NCBI RefSeq assembly: GCF_017104965.1
Contig: NZ_JAAGPR010000038.1
Coordinates: 1 to 64,000, forward strand
Reading direction: 5' to 3'
From: Paraburkholderia sp. Ac-20340
GTDB taxonomy: Bacteria; Pseudomonadota; Gammaproteobacteria; Burkholderiales; Burkholderiaceae
Length of the DNA stretch: 64,000 nucleotides
This document shows, one piece after another, positions 59,813 through 64,000 of this stretch (positions are counted from its first letter, which is position 1; every line of letters starts with the position of its first letter). Position numbers and translations under genes: made by a program. Under the pieces are notes generated by a model, which saw only the letters and a program-made list of their open reading frames with translations, was not told where the DNA came from and searched no databases.

Positions 59813-60243
59813 ACGCGAATCACGATCTGGCCATTCTCGTCGCGCGCGTCGGCCACGAAGACGCGCCGCGAAAGCCAGCCATAACGCCCTTCGGGTGCGT
59901 CGAAACGCGGCGTTGTGCGGAAGTAATACGCATCGCCTGGCACGGCTTCGCCACGCTCGAGTCGTGCGTTGATTGCCGCGCTCGCCACGTAGACGCCGGG
60001 ATTGTGGATACGCACGGTCACGCCGTCGTCGCTGCGCAGCAGATAGGTGGCATCGACATGACAGCATTCGGCATCGAGGTTATGGAACCAGTCGCCGCCC
60101 GCGCCCAGCACGACGCCGTTGAATGCCGGGCCGCTGACCGTGCCGCCCGTGATCGGCACGAAGCCGCCGCTGCCGGGCGGCGTGTGCGTGTCGATGGAAG
60201 GCGCAATATCCACGCGGATTTCAAAAGAGAACGTGAGATTCAT
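59797..60243 (-). CDS. DUF3237 domain protein, copy 2
   Basis: 148 aa from MNLTFSFEIRVDI at 60243. PITGGTVSGPAFNGVVLGAGGDWFHNLD, DATYLLRSDDGVTVRIHNPGVYV and YYFRTTPRFDAPEGRYGWLSRRVFVADARD follow the DUF3237 pattern. It is clearly related to copy 1 at 55483 in layout and in the TPxFDAPxGxxxWL motif, though far from identical. It faces AraC tail to tail. Confidence 0.82.
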   Translation of the reverse strand: MNLTFSFEIRVDIAPSIDTHTPPGSGGFVPITGGTVSGPAFNGVVLGAGGDWFHNLDAECCHVDATYLLRSDDGVTVRIHNPGVYVASAAINARLERGEAVPGDAYYFRTTPRFDAPEGRYGWLSRRVFVADARDENGQIVIRVYAVE

Positions 60244-60491
60244 AGACGATAAAAGTAGGTTGCATGAGCAATCGATCATACGAGGCGGAAAATCGCGCGA
60301 CCTGGCCCAACCGGCACGCCATGGGCCGAGACGGCATGTTTCGGATGCCTGATTATCGATAAGGATAAAACCGAAACGGCAAAATGGGCCGTGCGGGCAT
60401 AGCCGGTGCCGCGAATCTTTATTTACCGCGCGCCGCCTCAATACACTCGGTGGGTCACGCAGCAAGACCCGGTCCACCCACCACTTCTCCT

Positions 60492-62255
60492 ATGACAACG
60501 CATACGTTCACGCGCAGTGTCGACACTTTCTGGGGCACACGCATCACCGGCTATTTCACCGTGTCGGACGGCACACGGCTACGCTATTGCGCGCTGCTGC
60601 CGAACACCGAAGAAGCCTTTCCCGCGATACTTAAATACAGCGGCTACGATTCCGGCAGCCTCGGCGGCAAGGCCTATCTGGACGGCAACGAAACCTTTTC
60701 GATCGAACTGGACGAAGCGCTCGTCGCGCGTGGGTATGCGGTGGTTGGCGTCAGTGCACGCGGCACCGGCTGCTCGGAAGGCCAGTTCGATTTTCTCGGC
60801 CATCACTATGGCGAAGACGGTCGCGATGTCGTCGAGCAAATCGCGGCGGCGGACTGGTGCAATGGCGCCGTCGGCATGAGCGGCTGGTCGTGGGCAGGCA
60901 TGTCGCAACTCGCCACGGCCGCGCAGCGTCCTGCGGCGTTGCGCGCCATCGCGCCGGGCGCGACGCTGGGCGATCCGCGCCGCGATAGCTGGGCACCCGG
61001 CGGCGTATTTGCGCCTGCGTTCGCCTCGCACTGGCACGACTATCTGCTAGATCGCTGGCATGCCGTCGAACTGAGCGCGCGCGCCGAAGAAGATCGCGAA
61101 GGCCTCGCACAACTCGAACGCAATCGCGCCGCGCTCCTCGCGCATTCGCTGCCACGTTACGTCATCACGCGCCAGCAAAGCGATGCCTGGCAGGAACAGC
61201 GCGCGCTGCGCAAGATAACCGGCGACATTGCGGTGCCCACGCTATCGTTCCTCGCCTGGCAGGACGAAGCCGTGCTGTCGCGCGAAGGTTACTATCACGA
61301 GACCTTGCGCGCCGATCTGCTTTGGCTCGTGCGCACGAACGGCGGGCACGAGATGTATCGCAGCGCGCATTTTCATCGCACGTTGCTGGCGTTCTACGAT
61401 CGCTTCGTGAAAGGCGATCCCGAGGCATTCACGCATCAGCCGCGTCTGCAGCTATGGCAGGACGCTTTCGATCAACACGGCGAAGGCAAGACGCGCGACG
61501 ACCGCGCCGCGCCCGGCTGGACCCTTGGATGGCCGCACGCCCAGCCGCATACGCAGGCGCGCGCCTGGATGCTTTCCGGCGACGCCCGCCTGAGCGACGG
61601 CCACGACACCAACCCGCCATCGCGCAGCTACCTGTATCCCCTTCCAGGCCCCGATGTGAATCGCGAAGACGACACCGACGCCTGGGGCGCCCAGCCCGCT
61701 GGCTGGCGCAGCGGCAGCCTCGCCTATACGAGCGCGCCGCTGGACGCCTCGCTCACCGCTCTGGGCCCAGCCAGCGTCGACCTCTGGCTATCCCTCGAAA
61801 ACGGCCCGGACGCAGACATTCAGGTGACGCTAACCGAAGTGCTCGCCGACGGCCGCGAAATGTACGTGCAGCGCGGCTGGCTGCGCCTGTCGCTGCGCGC
61901 CCTCGACAAGCGCCATAGCACCGAGTTACGCCCCTGGCACATCGACCGTGGCGACGCCGCCGCGCCGCTCTATCCGCACGAGGCGGTGTTTGCCCGCGTC
62001 GAAATCGTGCCGTTCTCGCACACCTTCCGCTGCGGCTCGGCCTTGCGCATCTGGCTGGACACGCCCAGCCGCACGGGCGGTTACGGCTTCGACAGCATTA
62101 GCACGCCCGATCGCGTGACCGTGCTGCACGATCGCACGCCGCCCTCGCGACTGGTGCTGGGTGTGTTGCCGGACGTCGTCGCGCCGCCCGAACGCCCCAG
62201 CCCGGCGACGATCCTCAAACAGCCACTACGCGCCGATCCGCTGGCCGCGCAGTAG
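60492..62255 (+). CDS. CocE/NonD-family serine hydrolase
   Basis: 587 aa. The X-Pro dipeptidyl-peptidase fold is seen from ARGTGCSEGQFDFLGHHYGEDG near residue 95, the nucleophile serine in VGMSGWSWAGMSQL near residue 133, an aspartate in FLAWQDEAVL near 257 and a histidine in RTNGGHEMYRS near 285. The C-terminal jelly-roll begins near VSLWLSLE-like PASVDLWLSLENGPDADIQVTL. Such enzymes cut acyl esters or amides, including cocaine and N-acyl amino acids. Start at MTTHTFTRSVDTF; no signal peptide. Confidence 0.84.
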   Translation: MTTHTFTRSVDTFWGTRITGYFTVSDGTRLRYCALLPNTEEAFPAILKYSGYDSGSLGGKAYLDGNETFSIELDEALVARGYAVVGVSARGTGCSEGQFDFLGHHYGEDGRDVVEQIAAADWCNGAVGMSGWSWAGMSQLATAAQRPAALRAIAPGATLGDPRRDSWAPGGVFAPAFASHWHDYLLDRWHAVELSARAEEDREGLAQLERNRAALLAHSLPRYVITRQQSDAWQEQRALRKITGDIAVPTLSFLAWQDEAVLSREGYYHETLRADLLWLVRTNGGHEMYRSAHFHRTLLAFYDRFVKGDPEAFTHQPRLQLWQDAFDQHGEGKTRDDRAAPGWTLGWPHAQPHTQARAWMLSGDARLSDGHDTNPPSRSYLYPLPGPDVNREDDTDAWGAQPAGWRSGSLAYTSAPLDASLTALGPASVDLWLSLENGPDADIQVTLTEVLADGREMYVQRGWLRLSLRALDKRHSTELRPWHIDRGDAAAPLYPHEAVFARVEIVPFSHTFRCGSALRIWLDTPSRTGGYGFDSISTPDRVTVLHDRTPPSRLVLGVLPDVVAPPERPSPATILKQPLRADPLAAQ

Positions 62256-62301
62256 CACGCTCAATCGACCGCATTCTGACTTGAACAATCTGGAGAACAC
62301 C

Positions 62302-63591
62302 ATGCCGAACCCGCCGTTTGATCCCGTCGCCCTGATAACGCAAGCCTACGCCGCCGCGCGTGCCGAACCGCCGCGTAGCTGGCACGAACAGGGCTTGATG
62401 GCCGGCTTTCCGCCCGCGCCCGAAGCGCGCGTGAAGCGCTCGAATTTCATGCGCGCGCCGTATAACCGCTGGGGTTTCCAGCATATCGACCGCCTGCTGC
62501 CCACCATCACGGTGCGCGCGCCCCGCGCGGCGCATCCGCTGGAAATCCGCTCGACACACGCACTCGACGCATTCACGCTGCGCAGCCTGAGCGGTGCACA
62601 GGTGCCGCTCGCGGAACATCTCGCCGCCACCTGCACCGACGGCTTCCTCGTGCTGGCCAACGGCAGCGTCGTGCACGAGCACTACGCGAACGGTCACGGT
62701 CCCGAGCAGCGCCACATCATGTTTTCCGTGACGAAATCGCTGATCGGCACGCTCGGTCAGGCGGCCGTGCACGATGGTCGTCTCGACGATACGAAGCTCG
62801 CCGGCGACTACGTGCCGGAACTGCGCGGCAGCGCGTTCGGCGATGCCACAGTGCGCCATCTGCTCGATATGGCCGTGGGTATCGACTATCGTGAAGACTA
62901 TGCGGACGCCACCTCGGAAAGCTCGCAGTTCGGCTACGCCTGCGGTCTGACGCCGGGACCGCTCGCCGAAGGCGATCCGCTGCCGCCCGAATACGCAGGC
63001 CTCGACAGCCTCTACACCTTCCTGCCGCGCCTGCGCAAACGCGGCGGGCACGGCGGCTTCTTTCACTACGTGACGGCCACCACCGAAGCGCTCGCCTGGG
63101 TCATCGAACGCGCCACCGGCGAAGCCTGCCACGTGCAGCTCGAGCGGCTCTGGCAGGCGCTCGGCTGCGAACGCGACGGCTTCTTTATCGCCGACCCGCT
63201 GGGCCGCAACGTGGCGGGCGCGGGCTATAGCGCCACGCTGCGCGATATCGCACGCTTTGGCCAGATGCTGCTCGATCGCGGTCAGGTCGATGGCCGTCAG
63301 GTCTTGCCGCGAGCGGTGATCGACACGCTGCTCGCCGGTGGCAGCGTCGAAGAATTCGCGCGCAACGAAGACTTCGCGCCGTTCCATGGGCTGTCGTACA
63401 AGAGCCAATGGTATGTGCGCAATGGCGAGGCACTGGTCGCGCTGGGCGTGCACGGGCAGATGCTCGTGGTCGATTTCGCGGCGCGCGTGGTGATCGTCAA
63501 ACAGTCGTCGACACCCGAGGCGATCGATCTGCTCGGTATCGACACATGGCTGGCCGTGCAGCAGATCGCGGCCCATCTGGCACACGGCTGA
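62302..63591 (+). CDS. Beta-lactamase-fold serine hydrolase, NylB-like
   Basis: 429 aa. The SxxK catalytic motif is FSVTKSLIG (Ser about 142, Lys about 145), followed by a Tyr-x-Asn type region and VLPRAVIDTLLAGG. MAVGIDYREDY and HYVTATTEALAWVIERATGE are typical of 6-aminohexanoate-dimer hydrolase-like proteins. A GGAG lies nine bases before the ATG. It follows the CocE gene by 46 bp, and the pair suggests a pathway that cleaves an amide or ester and then a linear oligomer. Confidence 0.84.
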   Translation: MPNPPFDPVALITQAYAAARAEPPRSWHEQGLMAGFPPAPEARVKRSNFMRAPYNRWGFQHIDRLLPTITVRAPRAAHPLEIRSTHALDAFTLRSLSGAQVPLAEHLAATCTDGFLVLANGSVVHEHYANGHGPEQRHIMFSVTKSLIGTLGQAAVHDGRLDDTKLAGDYVPELRGSAFGDATVRHLLDMAVGIDYREDYADATSESSQFGYACGLTPGPLAEGDPLPPEYAGLDSLYTFLPRLRKRGGHGGFFHYVTATTEALAWVIERATGEACHVQLERLWQALGCERDGFFIADPLGRNVAGAGYSATLRDIARFGQMLLDRGQVDGRQVLPRAVIDTLLAGGSVEEFARNEDFAPFHGLSYKSQWYVRNGEALVALGVHGQMLVVDFAARVVIVKQSSTPEAIDLLGIDTWLAVQQIAAHLAHG

Positions 63592-63723
63592 AGCGACGCA
63601 GCGGACATCGCGCAGGCAGCCAGCCCCCCCATGGCAGCGCGATGCCCGCGAATTTTTGAATACGGTTGACAGGAGCGTCCCGCTGAGTGCAGATTCCAGC
63701 ATCCTCGATGTGATGCGAAGCCT

Positions 63724-64000
63724 ATGACACTCCAGCAGCTCCATTACTTTCTCGCCGCCATCGAGCACGGCACGCTCTCCAAGGCCGCCGAGCAGTTGAA
63801 GGTCGCGCAGCCTAGCCTCTCCGACCAGATCATCCGGCTGGAAGAGTCGGTGGGCACGGCCTTGTTCATCCGCACCAACCGCAAGCTGATGCTGACCGAG
63901 GCAGGCCGCCGTCTGCACCCTTTCGCGCTGGCCACCACCAACGCCTCGCGGCAGGGCTACGAAGCGGTCAAATCGGTGCGTGAGCTCAAAGGCGGCGTGG
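63724..64000 (+). CDS. LysR-family regulator (N-terminal part only)
   Basis: 92 codons before the right edge. MTLQQLHYFLAAIEHGTLSKAAEQLKVAQPSLSDQIIRLEESVGTALFIR is the winged helix in its usual form. The rest is off the window. It follows the NylB-like gene on the same strand and may control this cluster, though AraC is also at hand. Confidence 0.85.
   Translation, partial: MTLQQLHYFLAAIEHGTLSKAAEQLKVAQPSLSDQIIRLEESVGTALFIRTNRKLMLTEAGRRLHPFALATTNASRQGYEAVKSVRELKGGV

Overview
The window comes from a GC-rich beta-proteobacterium of the Burkholderia family, most likely Paraburkholderia, Caballeronia or a close relative. The signs are three Burkholderia-type trimeric porins, a DUF4148-like secreted protein, strong GC bias at third codon positions, and dense catabolic clusters run by LysR, IclR and AraC regulators. 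No rRNA, tRNA, transposase or phage gene was seen.

Layout. (1) 1-5380: the start of a type VI secretion VgrG, a DHA2-type efflux pump with a divergent LysR regulator, a porin and a short-chain dehydrogenase. (2) 5788-16490: a catabolic unit with a five-gene branched-chain-amino-acid-type ABC importer, an SMP-30 lactonase, an acyl-CoA ligase, an acyl-CoA dehydrogenase, an APH-fold kinase and an IclR regulator. The ligase, dehydrogenase and kinase set resembles levulinate/4-hydroxyacid catabolism. A shared palindrome (TCTGCA-N-TGCAGA) sits in front of three of its transcripts. (3) 16599-28192: a periplasmic FAD sugar/polyol dehydrogenase complex with its own porin and a LacI-type operator, then a transporter, shikimate dehydrogenase-like enzyme, beta-propeller, second SDR, LysR and glutathione transferase. 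(4) 28219-34649: a chemoreceptor, a four-CBS/PAS/GGDEF/EAL protein and a very glycine-rich secreted protein. (5) 35158-47817: a complete type I-F CRISPR-Cas locus. (6) 47816-64000: transporters, hydrolases, a Fur-box-controlled TonB receptor, and a cluster with two DUF3237 proteins, a porin, an AraC regulator, a CocE-type hydrolase and a NylB-like serine hydrolase.

The CRISPR locus is the most interesting part. cas1, cas2-3, csy1, csy2, csy3 and cas6f all lie on the minus strand, with one array at each end: 13 repeats on the left read on minus, 37 on the right read on plus. The two leaders are homologous and each carries a perfect IHF consensus exactly 83 bp from the first repeat. The repeats differ at two positions, and the right array keeps older repeat versions and three decayed relics at its far end.

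The 411-bp gap between cas2-3 and csy1 holds structure that ordinary annotation would miss. There is a two-repeat mini-CRISPR on the plus strand (40522-40598). Its first pseudo-repeat keeps the stem by a compensatory base-pair swap and keeps most of the crRNA 5' handle; its second keeps only the hairpin part. A csy promoter faces the other way. A partial, CC-flanked match to the mini-CRISPR spacer lies just upstream of that promoter. The csy leader contains a 15-codon ORF with tandem AGG-AGG and AGA-AGA codons. This layout resembles the known CreR/CreA class of Cas-guided regulatory RNAs, possibly with a CreT-like rare-codon toxin. That reading is inference and needs RNA data.
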